From: Macrosoma leucophasiata
Taxonomy: Eukaryota; Arthropoda; Insecta; Lepidoptera; Hedylidae
Length of the DNA stretch: 64,000 bases
Reading direction: 5' to 3'
Assembly: GCA_036365455.1 (NCBI GenBank)
Contig: JAWQUS010000004.1
Location: 3,851,501 to 3,915,500, forward strand
Part shown: piece after piece, positions 34,748-44,337 of the stretch
Numbering within the stretch: the stretch's first letter is position 1
Layout of the letters: every line of letters begins with the position of its first letter
Made by a program: the position numbers and the translations under genes
The notes under the pieces: model-generated
Told to the model about the DNA's origin: nothing
The model's input: only the letters and a program-made list of their open reading frames with translations
Databases searched by the model: none

Positions 34748-37700
34748 TAGAAGATAGATAGACTGGCTGACCCGGCAAACTTCGTAATGCCTCAGTGAAT
34801 GAAGTAATGTGTCTTTTACTATTTCTCTTCAATTTCTCCATATTTTCTTACCTTTTAAACCTTCCATGGGCTTTCAGAAATAATTCAAAACCAAAATTAG
34901 TTAAATCGGTCCAGTCGTTCTCAAGTTTTAGTAAGACTAACGAGCAGCAATTGATTTATTTTTATATTATAGATAATAACATCTTAAGATACTAACCACC
35001 TGTCTCCTGTAGATGACTGCAGATATCATCTTTCCCCAGAGTATCTGCAAGAGGAATGGCCCTGTGCCATTTTCTCCCTCTATTTCATGTAGTTGCATCG
35101 TTGCATCTTGTGTTATGGCTTTACCTGGTGATCAAAAAATGTATTATCAATATTGTTAGACATTTTTAACTGGTAGAGTTCCAATGTAGATAGATTTTTT
35201 TTTTTTTATGTTTTGAAAGTGGCAAACAAGCGTGCAGTTCACATTGATGTTAAGTGATGACTGCAGTCTATAGACACCCACACAATGACCAGAGGTCAAA
35301 ATGCAAATGCGCTGCCACTCCTGAGGCATTAGGTGTTATGCCTCTGTGCCGGAAATTACAGAGCCGTACATTACCACCTGACCGGAACACGATAGTGCTG
35401 AACACTACCATTTAACGGCAAGTATATTAGGTAATGCGGTGGTGCCTACGCCCGCGAGCTCCGTCACTGGCGCTCTACCACCAGTAAAAGATAGATACTA
35501 TAAGATAGATACTTGGAGGCATAGATTCCAATCTATTACCTAATTTATCTGCCGTCAAATGGTTCTGTTCATCAATATCATGTTCCGGTTAGGTGGTAAT
35601 GTATGGCCCCGTAATAACTAACACAGAAAATTTTGTGAGTATGGATGGATGGATGTTTGTTACTCTTTCACGAAAAAACTACTGCAAGGATTTGGATGAA
35701 ATTTTACAGAAATATAGGTTATACATTGGAATAATATGTAGGCTACAATAATAATTTGCAATGATTAAAAGTACACGCAAAGCGAAGTCGCGGGCAAAAA
35801 TTAGTAACAAAATATATTCATTGAATTTAAATTACATTTTTTGACAAGATTAAGTACCCATCAAAATGACTTTGTTATTTATACGTATTTAGGTACAATT
35901 CAAAAAAGGAAGTCGATATTGCTACACGGTGTCTGTGAGAGGGAACTCTCTTTTTGTCATTTTGTTTGTATTTATTCCGTTTACGTTCATGAAATCCATT
36001 ATGAGAACATCAGAGGCGGGAACTTAGACCGGTCTCCCGCCACAACCGGCTTCCCGTGTAGCACAGGACTTCCCATATCCACCGTCCATTGAACTGTATA
36101 TATCGAACGAAATAAGGAAACTTTGATAGCATGATTCAGACCTCAACTCCTCATTGGTCGATTCAAGGGACGGGGCGCAACCACGCGCTTTCACTTAGCT
36201 GTAAAGCGGGTGGTTTTCAGCAGACTATCCTTGTCGCTCTCATGAAAATTGAAGTGGAAATATGCTTTTTAATTTGTGCAGATTGTATTGATTGTGCGAT
36301 TGTAGTTGCAATGAACGAGACAAACCTCGTGACCTATATAAAGTTTGAATGTGTTTTTAACTTGTATAAATGTAAACTTAACTTCACGTATGTAATCGTT
36401 GAAGAAGTAGAAATAAATATAGGCACTTAAACGTACACGCAAACACCCTTTACTGGTGGTAGAGCTACAGTGACGGAGGTTGTGGACGTAGACACCACTG
36501 CATTACCTCATCGACTTGCCGCTAAATGGCAGTGTTAAGCACTATCGTGTTCCGGTCAGGTGGTAATGTACGGCCCTGTGATTTTCAGCACAGAGGCATA
36601 AAAACTCAGGAGTTTATATTACCGTAACTGTGAAGTGTATGCTACTAACAAGATTATCGTGGATGTAAGTTATCACGGTTTGATCTTTTTTTGTAAAACG
36701 AACTCAAATAGAACCCGAGCTCAATCAAAATTCTAGCTTTTAAAAATCTACAATTTTGCACCAATAATTCCTTCATTTTAAAATGACAAAGCGTCTTAAA
36801 ATACAGACTATCCTAGTTTAAGAGCAGAGATATTAAATATGTACAAATTTTTTTGCAAATAAACAATTTTTTATTATGTAGAATTTATTTCATAAGTTAT
36901 ACTTTTGTATTAAAAATCTGTATATTTTTAATTAATTTATTATTATTATTCACTTATTTATTAAGTACATTACGTACTAATTGTCGGTCTTCGAGATTAT
37001 TGTTTTATTAAGGGAGCTTGTTCTATTCGCTGGTACCTGACTTGAGACGATTTATAATACGGTTTCGATTGCAATGTATGTAGATTGAATCATGTTGCTT
37101 CCCTGTGTATTTTGTAGGGAGAGACGTTGTTCACGTAGTTAAATGAATAATTGCCATTGAACTCTATTTGTTTTTATTTTAGGGGATTACGACTACTCAG
37201 ATAGCCTGGATTGAATTCCCAGTGTGGAGAAGTGTTTATTTTTTAATTAGAGAAAGGAGATGTTGCAAAAATGTATGGAACTCCGGCCATGTATTGTACA
37301 CAATATCATTAACAGGCAAAAACAATATAAAAATCGTTTTCTACTACATATATTCACTTATTTAGCTTTGTTTGCAGTTACAAAACATTATTTGCAGTTA
37401 GAATTGCAACTCAAAACCAAGATGGCGAATGTAGCGGGCGATGTCATTTTGACAAATGCCACTAATATTCCTATTGAAAATGATAGAATCGTTTGAATTA
37501 AATGTGGTTGTAACTCTAAAATATATTCTTGCATAAATTAATTGTATTTTTTTCGGATTCTTCTTTAATTTACCCATTTTTTGAGGTAGTGTACGAACCA
37601 GAGCCGAGCTCGCAACATCTCCTTTGCGGTGATGTTTGGTTTAATTTAGTCATAATGAACACATAATAAAATTAGATATATGGTACAGACTCATATATCT

Positions 37701-40700
37701 AACAAAACATAACCGGCGAATTGTGGGTGTTTGCATTTATGCTTGAATGCGAGCATTTACTACCTACCCCTTCGAGGTTTAAGGCGTGAAGTTACTTTTA
37801 TTACTTATAAAAATCAATGAAACTTACTGATTTCGCTCATATCGGTATCCAATGACAAAACCTGCTGGAAACATCCGTTGACATTTTCTACAGATCTTGA
37901 CCATACATCGAAGGGTTTCTCCGAGTGATATCTCTGCCGGATGATGACCCCTCTGATTTTTTCCACAACAGCTGCTTTCGGTGCCATCTCAAGGGTGTTA
38001 TTTACTAGCCAACGGAGACCTGCCTGTTGAAATAATTATTATTTTTTTACTGAAGATAGAGCTTCAGTCTCGGAGCTCGCGGGCACCACCACCACACCAC
38101 TACACACCACCGCATTATCTAAGCTACTTACCGCTAAATGATATAATTATATGATATATGAATGTGTTCAGCACTATCATGTTCCGGGCAGGTGGTATCG
38201 TACGTATAATATCTTACCCCTCACATTATGCCCTTTTCGCATAATGCCCTTTTCTCATTATGTCCTTTTCTCATAATGCCTTTTTCTCATAATGATCTTT
38301 TCACTTTTCACATAATGCCCCTTTCCCATAATGCCCTTTTCACATAATGTCCTTTTCGTATAATGCCCTTTTCCCGTCATGCGCTTTTCTCGTAATGCCT
38401 TTTTTGCATAATGCCCTTTTCCCATAATGCGCTTTTCCCATAATGTCATTTACAAGACTTGTTTTATTTTTTCATTTTTTATTTTTCAACTGAATTTAAA
38501 TTCTAATTTTATTTTTTCAACTGCCTCAGTAGCGTAGTGGTAGCAGGCCACTACTATTACGCTGGAGGTCCTGGGTTCGATTCCCGGGTCGGGGACTATC
38601 AGAGATAACGGTTTAAAATCCTTTATCTCTGCTTCTATTGGGATTTTTCCATTTTCTGGAAGTTTCCCAGTACCCCGGAGTTTGGTAATGTGCCCGGAGA
38701 TGGCAACAGGTTCGCCACCTGTTACATGGGCCAAAACGTAACCGGCGAGTCGTGGGTGTTTGCATGTATGATTGAATGCATGCATATGAAATAATGGATG
38801 TGATTGCACCTTACCTAGCGGCAATGTTTAATAATAGTATTGTAAGTGGTATATTTCCTGACTTAATGAAACATAGTAAAGTGATTCCTCTTTTTAAATC
38901 TGGTAGTACAAGTGACCCCACAAATTTTAGACCAATTTCTGTACTACCTGTCTTAAGTAAAATTTTTGAAAAACTTATTTTAATTCAACTACTTGCACAC
39001 TTTAACCATCATAAACTTTTACATTGTCGACAGTTTGGATTTACTAGGGGTCGTTCAACTACCGATGCAGGTGTTGAACTTGTCAAACACATTTTTGAAG
39101 CTTGGGAAAAATCACATAATGCACTAGGGGTATTCTGTGACTTATCTAAAGCATTTGATTGCGTTCAGCATGAAACATTGGTCAGAAAGTTATATCACTA
39201 CGGCCTTCGAGATACCGCTCTCGAGCTTATGACTTCATATTTAAACAATAGAAATATGTGTGTTGATGTAAATGGGACAAGATCTCCCGGGACCTCAATG
39301 GATATGGGGGTCCCACAGGGCTCTATTTTAGGGCCATTTCTTTTCTTAGTCTATATTAATGACTTACCCTACATTATCAATGATGGCCAAGAGATGGTAT
39401 TGTTTGCTGATGATACTTCTTTAGTGTTCAAAATTAAAAGACAGGAGGTAGATTTTGACTGTGTAAACAATACTCTCTCTAATATAGTACATTGGTTTAG
39501 CGCCAATAACCTTTCGTTAAATAGCAGTAAGACAAAATGTATTAAATTTACTACTCCTAACGTAAAACAGGTTGAAACCAATGTTAAGATAAATGAGGAA
39601 GTATTGGAGATCGTAGAGTCCACGGTATTTCTGGGCATTACTGTGGATGCTAAATTGCAATGGGGTCCCCATATTGCCAAATTAGCTAATAGACTTAGCT
39701 CGGCAGCATTTGCTGTGAAAAAGATTAGACTATTACCAGACGTCGAGACGGCTCGCCTTGTTTATTTTAGTTATTTTCACAGTATAATGTCCTATGGCAT
39801 TTTGCTATGGGGAAATTCCGCCGACGTCAACACTATTTTTGTACTGCAAAAGAGAGCTGTCCGGGCTATCTACGGGTTGAGTCCGAGGGTATCTCTTAGA
39901 GATAAATTTAAAGAAATAAATATTCTGACTGTAGCTTCGCAATACATTTATGAAAATGTATTATATGTCCGTAAAAACATTAATGAGTTTCCTACAATAG
40001 GTAACAATCACAGTATAAATACTAGGAACAAATACAAGTTGTCCATGCATGCAACGCGGCTTAATAGGGTCAGTAATTCTTTTAGAGGTCAATGTATACG
40101 GTTCTTTAATCAAATCCCCAAAAACGTTCAAAGTCTATCGATCAATAAATTTAAGAAAGTAATGAAAGAACGTTTATATAAATGTAATTACTATAAGACC
40201 AATGATTATCTTAATGATAATACGTCTTGGGATTATAGCGATCGCTGCCAGGCTATTTCATGATCCTGTGATTTCGTGTATTCAGTAATTAGTATCTACT
40301 ATTGTTAAGGGTTGAATAATGTGAATACCCTGGCTGAAAATGAATTCCATCTTTTATTTTGCCGTATGCATATCCGGAACAGTCATGCACGCTTAAATGT
40401 CTTTGCCTTTGGCGGCGTCGTGTGGCGGGTTGCTCACTTCCCTCTAAAATGGTCGAGGAGGGCAATGGCTGTCACATGCGTCATACTCGTGAACGGGTGC
40501 TGTTGGTGGGGACTGGTCTGTTCTGGTTTGCAGGGGCTACATCACATTTAGTAGATAGCAGTTTATTTGCATCTATGCTATGGACGTTCACATTATTTGA
40601 TTTTTCACGATAATCTGTACTAGATTTAAGCTCTCATTTAAAAGAGCTCTTACTGAGTTTGTTGGGTAGCGGAGTTCTTCTCAGTAGTGACTGCACTTGG

Positions 40701-41686
40701 AACTCTGCTAAGTGAATAACATTGATCTTGACGAATAAGTTTTTCTTTTTCTTCATTTATTATAATTGAAGGAATTGAAAAATTTTATGATTATTATGTT
40801 TTAACCAAGTAGTTTATAAATTCTAATTTTTAATTTACTATTAATATATGATTTTGCTTTTACTATATGTAATGGTTATTCGCTCTAGGTAGTTTATGAT
40901 TTATTGACGTTTTGAAAGTATCTGTAAAGATCTATTCGAAATAAAAATATTTTCTATTCTATTCTATTCTATTCTATTCTACCTCTGCCTACCCCTTCGG
41001 GGATTACAGGCGTGAAGTTACGTTACGTTATTTTTCAAAAAAATTAATTATTTCCTCAAATTGGCCAATCTACGTAGAATTAACTTCTTTACGTTACAAG
41101 AGCCTATTTTGGTCACTGATGTGCCAAATGACAACTCAATCGATCGGCACCTTTACTACTCGAAGCAAATGGCTGTGTCAAACCGACAGACAGACATATG
41201 CACAAGAAATCTTATAAATTTAAAATTCTCGTGTCATAGTATTTGTAACAACACTCCTCTCTGTGTAACAATACTCCTCTGAAACGGCTGGACCGATCAT
41301 CATGAAATTTTGTGTGTATATTTGGTAGGAATGAGAATCGGTTGTAGTCTCTTTCTCACCAAATATTTTTTTTATTTAAATTTTTTAGACATTACATTTT
41401 GAAATACCTCTAAGGCGATACGAAATACGTCGGGGCAACTAGTATCTTATAAAAAAAATACAAAAACACTAACCTCATCAATCTCACTGAATTCCACTTC
41501 ATAACATCTTATTTCCTTGTGATGATCGGGAAATAACTTCCCTGGGATAATAGCTACAACGTGCCACGTGCCCAAAACTGATTTTAAATCGAAATCAGCT
41601 TGGTGCCCATTACATATTGCATTATCTTTCTGAACAGCTTCTACATCTGATGTTGCGAGAAATAAAAGGAAAAGTAAAGGAGACAT
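33500..41686 (-). CDS. Lipocalin-like secreted protein, 4-exon gene (join 41686..41474, 38023..37828, 35124..35000, 33625..33500)
   Basis: I assembled this gene by eye from four open stretches. The splice phases agree at every junction (0, then 1, then 0) and all introns are GT...AG. The product is 219 residues. Residues 1-17 look like a signal peptide (MSPLLFLLFL core, cut after VEA). A lipocalin-type GTW follows at 39-41. Cysteines are at about 25, 61, 122 and 205. After signal removal this spacing resembles the two-disulfide pattern of insect bilin-binding lipocalins. The C-terminal part reads as two strands, a helix and a last cysteine, as in the lipocalin fold. Lipocalins are extracellular carriers of small hydrophobic ligands; the ligand here is unknown. 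The annotated start is ATG at 41686 with A at -3; an in-frame GTG lies 6 bases upstream. The exons contain no stops or frameshifts. The 8.2-kb span is mostly intron filled with transposons. The second and third lipocalin motifs are not obvious, so the family call is likely but not certain. Confidence 0.78.
33740..33950 (+). repeat. Dispersed repeat (CTGACCCGG...CGGTCCAGTCGTTC), copy 1
   Basis: The mariner relic is inserted in its 3' end. The second copy is 34765-34978. Reverse or partial copies occur at 51850-52070 and 54345-54405. Confidence 0.75.
33953..34646 (+). mobile_element. Mariner-family transposon relic, internally deleted, in lipocalin intron 3
   Basis: The ends match the copy at 53027-54046: left (T)GTTGGGGAAAAAGTCTTTTC, right end GTTTCTTCGCAT-type sequence before CCCCAACCT. 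Only the N-terminal part of the transposase remains, so about half of a normal 1.3-kb mariner is missing. It lies in the TTTATTTTTA end of a dispersed repeat whose other copy follows at 34765. Confidence 0.85.
34133..34570 (+). pseudogene. Mariner transposase, N-terminal fragment
   Basis: The frame opens MSESNEEIRYILKCYYKKGK and contains the N-terminal helix-turn-helix DNA-binding region of a mariner transposase (AAKKICDAYG, VAQIWFKRFQSGNFDV, DAPRSSRP). The frame stops at 34385 in a small TATAGTAG duplication. It continues after that as DVAEELKIDHKTVLAHLKKA and then WVPHELTERN before the deletion. The catalytic D,D34D region is absent, so it is inactive. Confidence 0.85.
34645..34745. repeat. 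TA/ATAC microsatellite in lipocalin intron 3
   Basis: Alternating (TA)n and ATACATAT stretches directly after the mariner relic. Confidence 0.9.
34765..34978 (+). repeat. Dispersed repeat (CTGACCCGG...CGGTCCAGTCGTTC), copy 2
   Basis: Same sequence order as 33740-33950, ending GCAGCAATTGATTTATTTTT. Confidence 0.75.
35000..35124 (-). CDS. Lipocalin-like gene, exon 3
   Basis: This 125-base exon begins after ttttttgatcaccag. Its first two bases GT complete the split serine codon from exon 2, then 41 codons follow, including FLLQILWGKMISAVIYRR, a hydrophobic strand pattern. The donor is either CAG|GTGGTT (35000) or, three bases on, GTG|GTTAGT (34997). The choice adds or removes one valine without changing phase. 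A SINE-A copy starts only about 70 bp upstream of the acceptor. Confidence 0.78.
35194..35488 (-). repeat. SINE-A copy in lipocalin intron 2
   Basis: Full-length reverse copy, same sense as the gene, about 70 bp upstream of the exon 3 acceptor. A short older fragment (35170-35189) precedes it. Confidence 0.85.
36450..36650 (+). repeat. SINE-A copy, internally deleted, in lipocalin intron 2
   Basis: 5' start intact; the middle is lost after GCACAGAGGCATAAA. The end resembles CTGTGAAGTGTATGC. Confidence 0.7.
37709..37793 (+). repeat. SINE-T 3' fragment, next to lipocalin exon 2
   Basis: ACCGGCGAATTGTGGGTGTT to GGCGTGAAGTTAC. It ends about 35 bp from the exon 2 donor. Confidence 0.75.
37828..38023 (-). 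CDS. Lipocalin-like gene, exon 2
   Basis: This 196-base exon encodes residues 72-136 plus one base of codon 137. The acceptor is ttatttcaacag, followed by GCA GGT CTC. The donor is ATCA|GTAAGT, a strong consensus, leaving phase 1. The peptide begins AGLRWLVNN and contains NGCFQQ with the third cysteine. The other two frames are closed early. Confidence 0.8.
38045..38215 (+). repeat. SINE-A degraded copy in lipocalin intron 1
   Basis: AGAGCTTCAGTCTCGGAGC and TTCAGCACTATCATGTTCC remain, with a CACCAC expansion. It lies 20 bp upstream of exon 2 in gene direction. Confidence 0.6.
38225..38452. repeat. Minisatellite, unit about 16-17 bp (ATAATGCCCTTTTC)
   Basis: About fourteen imperfect units of CATAATGCCCTTTTCC with scattered substitutions and one irregular stretch, in lipocalin intron 1 just upstream of exon 2. 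The frames it leaves open (KGHYAKK-type peptides) are a by-product. Confidence 0.85.
38520..38785 (+). repeat. SINE-T copy T9, left part (tRNA-derived SINE split by the LINE)
   Basis: The tRNA-like head has an A box (TAGCGTAGTGGTAGC) and a B box (GGTTCGATTCC). The body then runs to GAATGCATGCAT, where the LINE begins. The missing tail resumes at 40981. Confidence 0.85.
38786..40263 (+). CDS. Reverse transcriptase ORF2 fragment (Daphne-like LINE)
   Basis: The open frame has about 490 residues and no internal stop. The reverse transcriptase motifs appear in order: FRPISVLPVLSKIFEK, the FGFTRGRST box, FCDLSKAFDCV (motif A, catalytic Asp), GVPQGSILGPFLFLVYINDL (motif B) and FADDTSLVF (motif C, catalytic DD). 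A thumb and a C-terminal region follow (LGITVDAKLQWGPHI, then LQKRAVRAIYG). The N-terminal endonuclease and first reverse transcriptase part are missing, and the first ATG codons come from the host SINE or are internal, so this is a 5'-truncated copy. The intact frame suggests a fairly recent insertion. The Daphne-like label comes from motif style and the TTCTA tail; another jockey-superfamily clade is possible. Confidence 0.85.
38786..40980 (+). mobile_element. 5'-truncated non-LTR retrotransposon, jockey superfamily (Daphne-like)
   Basis: This LINE is inserted in SINE-T copy T9, inside lipocalin intron 1, antisense to that gene. The element keeps most of the reverse transcriptase and the C-terminal region, but no endonuclease. 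It ends in five TTCTA units, the tail type of Daphne-like LINEs. The left junction falls after a ...GAATGCATGCAT stretch of the SINE and the right junction resumes at CCTCTGCC. I see no clear target-site duplication. Confidence 0.85.
40981..41026 (+). repeat. SINE-T copy T9, right part (3' tail)
   Basis: CCTCTGCCTACCCCTTCGGG, then GGCGTGAAG and a TTACG-repeat tail. This is the exact continuation of the SINE after the LINE insertion. Confidence 0.85.
41474..41686 (-). CDS. Lipocalin-like gene, exon 1 (signal peptide and GTW motif)
   Basis: This exon encodes residues 1-71. It starts at ATG and ends in ...SEIDE, directly before a GTTAGT donor (41473 downward), phase 0. It holds the hydrophobic leader, the first two cysteines and the LGTWHVVAI stretch that starts a lipocalin barrel. 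Reading past the donor gives only a short hydrophobic run and a stop, which supports splicing here. Confidence 0.82.
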
Positions 41687-41769
41687 GGTCACTAGAAGAT
41701 ATTTTTTGTGACTGGGGTTAAACTGATGATTGTGTGTTCTAGGCTGAAATGGTTTGCTGTAGAGTTTAG

Positions 41770-41806
41770 AATGATTAGAGTTGCCACTTTAAAAATGATT
41801 ATAAAG
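41770..41806 (-). promoter_or_regulatory. Candidate core promoter of the lipocalin-like gene
   Basis: On the minus strand, CTTTATAATC (41797-41806) lies about 31 bases upstream of TCATTC, an arthropod-like initiator with A at 41772. The 5' UTR would be about 85 bases. The spacing is right for a TATA/Inr pair, but this is read from sequence only. Confidence 0.4.
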
Positions 41807-42123
41807 CGGATAGACATAACTACTAAACGATTTTTTTTGATTTTAACTAGTAGAATTTAATACGTATAAGATTTTTGTAGTGTTAAATATCGGGAATGAG
41901 TAAACCTTCAGCTTATTATAACTTTATTTCACCGTCTCCTAACTTGATTCTTACACAGGTTATTATTACTTTATTTCACTGTCTTCTAACTTGATTCTTA
42001 CAACTACTTTATAATAGATTAAATTTAACGGTTTACTTGGTTTGAATATAATGAAAAGCTGTGTATTGTATTTTACTTAATATTATTACGAATGATAAAA
42101 ATAAAATAAAGAGCAGCTAATTT

Positions 42124-42404
42124 CACTGGTGGTAGAGCTCCAGTGACGGAGCTCGCTGGCGTAGGCACCACCGCATTGCCTATTAAACTTTCTGCTAAAT
42201 GATAGTGTTCAACACTATCGTGTTCCGGTCAGGTGGTAATGTGTGTCATTTCCGGCACAGAGACATAACACCTTAGGCCTCAGGAGTGGTAACGCATCTA
42301 CATTTCGATCGCTGGTCTTTGTGTAGGTGTCTATAGGCTGCAGTCATCACTTAACATCAATGTGAACTGCATACTTGTTTGCATCTTTTTTTACATAAAA
42401 AAAT
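42124..42404 (+). repeat. SINE-A copy, full-length
   Basis: CACTGGTGGTAGAGCTCC to TTACATAAAAAA. Confidence 0.85.
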
Positions 42405-42594
42405 GCATTCAAATATAATACAACCAATTCTAAACAATATGAAAGGCTATTCAAGATAGAAAATTAGGTGTGAATTGTCAGCGTGGGATGGTTTTGTGAA
42501 TGGGATAATGGCAGGTGCGTGCGTCGACCTACTTTGTGGTCATAAGTGGAACATACCAGTTATACTAATTGTCATCGTTTTACGTAACGACGTT

Positions 42595-42795
42595 GCTTCA
42601 CGTCTGTAATCTCCGAAGGGGTGGGCAGAGGTAAATGCAATTCAAGCATACATGCAAACACCCACGATTCGCTGGATACGTTTTGGCCCATGTAACAGGT
42701 GGCGAACCTGTTGACATCTCCGGATACATTACCAAACTCTGGCGTACTGGGAAACTTTCAGAAAACGAAATATGCTCAATAAAACCAAACATTTA
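42595..42795 (-). repeat. SINE-T copy, head lost
   Basis: Tail and body only; truncated near AAGCCTTTCTC. Confidence 0.75.
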
Positions 42796-43007
42796 AGCCT
42801 TTCTCTTTTGTAGTAGATTTATAAAAAATAGACTACAACCGATTCTCATAGCTAACAAATATACACACATATTTTTTTAAGTAACAGGTGTGGCCGATTC
42901 GAAGGAGTATTGTTACAAACACTCACACACGAGAATTTTATATATTAGATCAGGCTAAAACATATACCTAACTAGCAAATCGTGAATATATTTAGTTATG
43001 TATTTAA

Positions 43008-43102
43008 AAAAAAAAGGAAAGAAAAATTTGACATCAGGCGAGACTCGCACACTTGTATTTCACAAGCATGTGTTAATGCGAAATAATATAAAAAACAATT
43101 AC
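43008..43102 (-). repeat. Element Q partial copy (core inverted)
   Basis: GGAAAGAAAAATTTGAC...TCAGGCGAGACTCGC is inverted relative to the following CATGTGTTAATGCGAAATAA. Confidence 0.5.
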
Positions 43103-43342
43103 TTATGAATTTTTAATGCGTCCATTATGTATGACAATGACCAACCCCTTTTCTTGAAACGGAGAATTGAAGTAATGTTTTGTCAATTCATACAAAAGCA
43201 CAGCATTAAGGAAACATTCATTTTCAATTCTACACCTAAACGACTCATCGTTTTCTTTAAAAATAATCCACTTCCATCCTTCGTACAGTGGACTTCTTCA
43301 CAAATATCAGTCTTTCTTAGCGAAAATACGGTCATTGTTTAA
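43103..43342. other. Protein-like segment, strand ambiguous
   Basis: On the minus strand (43297-43103) 64 codons are open, with YEGWKWIIFKENDESF and LYELTKHYFNSPFQEKGL, after possible acceptors near GTGAAGAAG. On the plus strand an ATG frame at 43127 gives 71 residues. Only one can be real. Neither family is recognised. Confidence 0.2.
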
Positions 43343-43529
43343 AAAGAAACCTACATACATTTGCTTGAACAAAGGCAGTAAAAACGCTTTATGGGCTTGT
43401 TATTGCCGTCCCAGTGGACATATATTGTGGTACAATTAGAAAAAAAAAGTTACATCAAGGTACTTAATTATTATTTTAATATGATACTGTGGTGAACTAT
43501 TATCACATTTATACTATAATGTGTAATAA

Positions 43530-43735
43530 TATTATAAAGCTGAAGAGTTTGTTTGTTTGTTTGCTTGAACGCGCTAATCTCAGAAACTACTAGCACGATT
43601 TAAAAAAAATGTTTCAGTGTTAGATTGCCCATTTATTGAAAGGGATAGGAAGGCTTTAGGCTTTATAACATCACACTAAGATGAATGGGAGAGGGTAGGT
43701 AGTACTAGTAGTACTAGTAGGCCGCTAGTTTATTA
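43530..43735 (+). repeat. Dispersed repeat (AAGCTGAAGAGTTTGTTTG type)
   Basis: Matched by 62695-62890 over most of its length (CGCTAATCTCAGAAACTA; ATAACATCACACTAAGATGA). Ends CCGCTAGTT. Confidence 0.7.
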
Positions 43736-43819
43736 TATACTGGCAAACTGTGGGTACTGGTTTTTTAATGTCAACGTATTATTATGGGAGCGTTAATTTG
43801 TACAATTTTTCTCTACTAA

Positions 43820-44235
43820 TTGGAGACCTACGGGAGAGAAAAAGAAAGCGCATATTGGAAAAATTCCACTGATTTCTGACCCTAAGAAGAACACCCCAGT
43901 GACGACTCTGATAGACTTACCATTGGAAGAGACAATCAAATTTTGTTCCAGAGCCAGAAATAAGACCTAAGTCTTTCAGATGTAGCAATCAATGGCCTCA
44001 AGCATACCATAAAATAATTGATGCTGTGACCTTAAAAAATTCTACGATGAATAAGCAGAATTTTCAAGCGTTTAAGCGTATTTATGAAATCGCTGAAGCT
44101 TATAACTTGAACTTCACAAGACACTGAGCGGTAGAAACAGATTTTAATGTATCCTATGAAAATCTTGATTCAGAGATCTCTCCCTTTGAATTTTAATATG
44201 GAACCCAAATTCCTGACTTTATTAGCGTTGAATAA
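43820..44235 (+). pseudogene. Decayed coding relic upstream of the minisatellite
   Basis: Two frames carry protein-like sequence. First comes IPLISDPKKNTPVTTLIDLP and ETIKFCSRARN. After a frame change comes PEPEIRPKSFRCSNQWPQAY and TMNKQNFQAFKRIYEIAEAY. An in-frame TGA near 44128 and further stops follow. I do not recognise the family. It could be an old transposon protein or a lost host exon. Confidence 0.35.
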
Positions 44236-44337
44236 ATGGTAATAAATTTCGGAAAATACAGCAATTGTTCGGAATATGAAATATGAAGAAAGTTTTTCTT
44301 TGAACAATATTATGCGACTAAAACAGAAAGTGTTTTA

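Noticed and set aside
37260..37496. Plus-strand frame inside lipocalin intron 2
   Set aside because: A possible acceptor (TTTGTTTGCAG) and CAAGATGGCG are present, but nothing else supports an exon and no partner was found.
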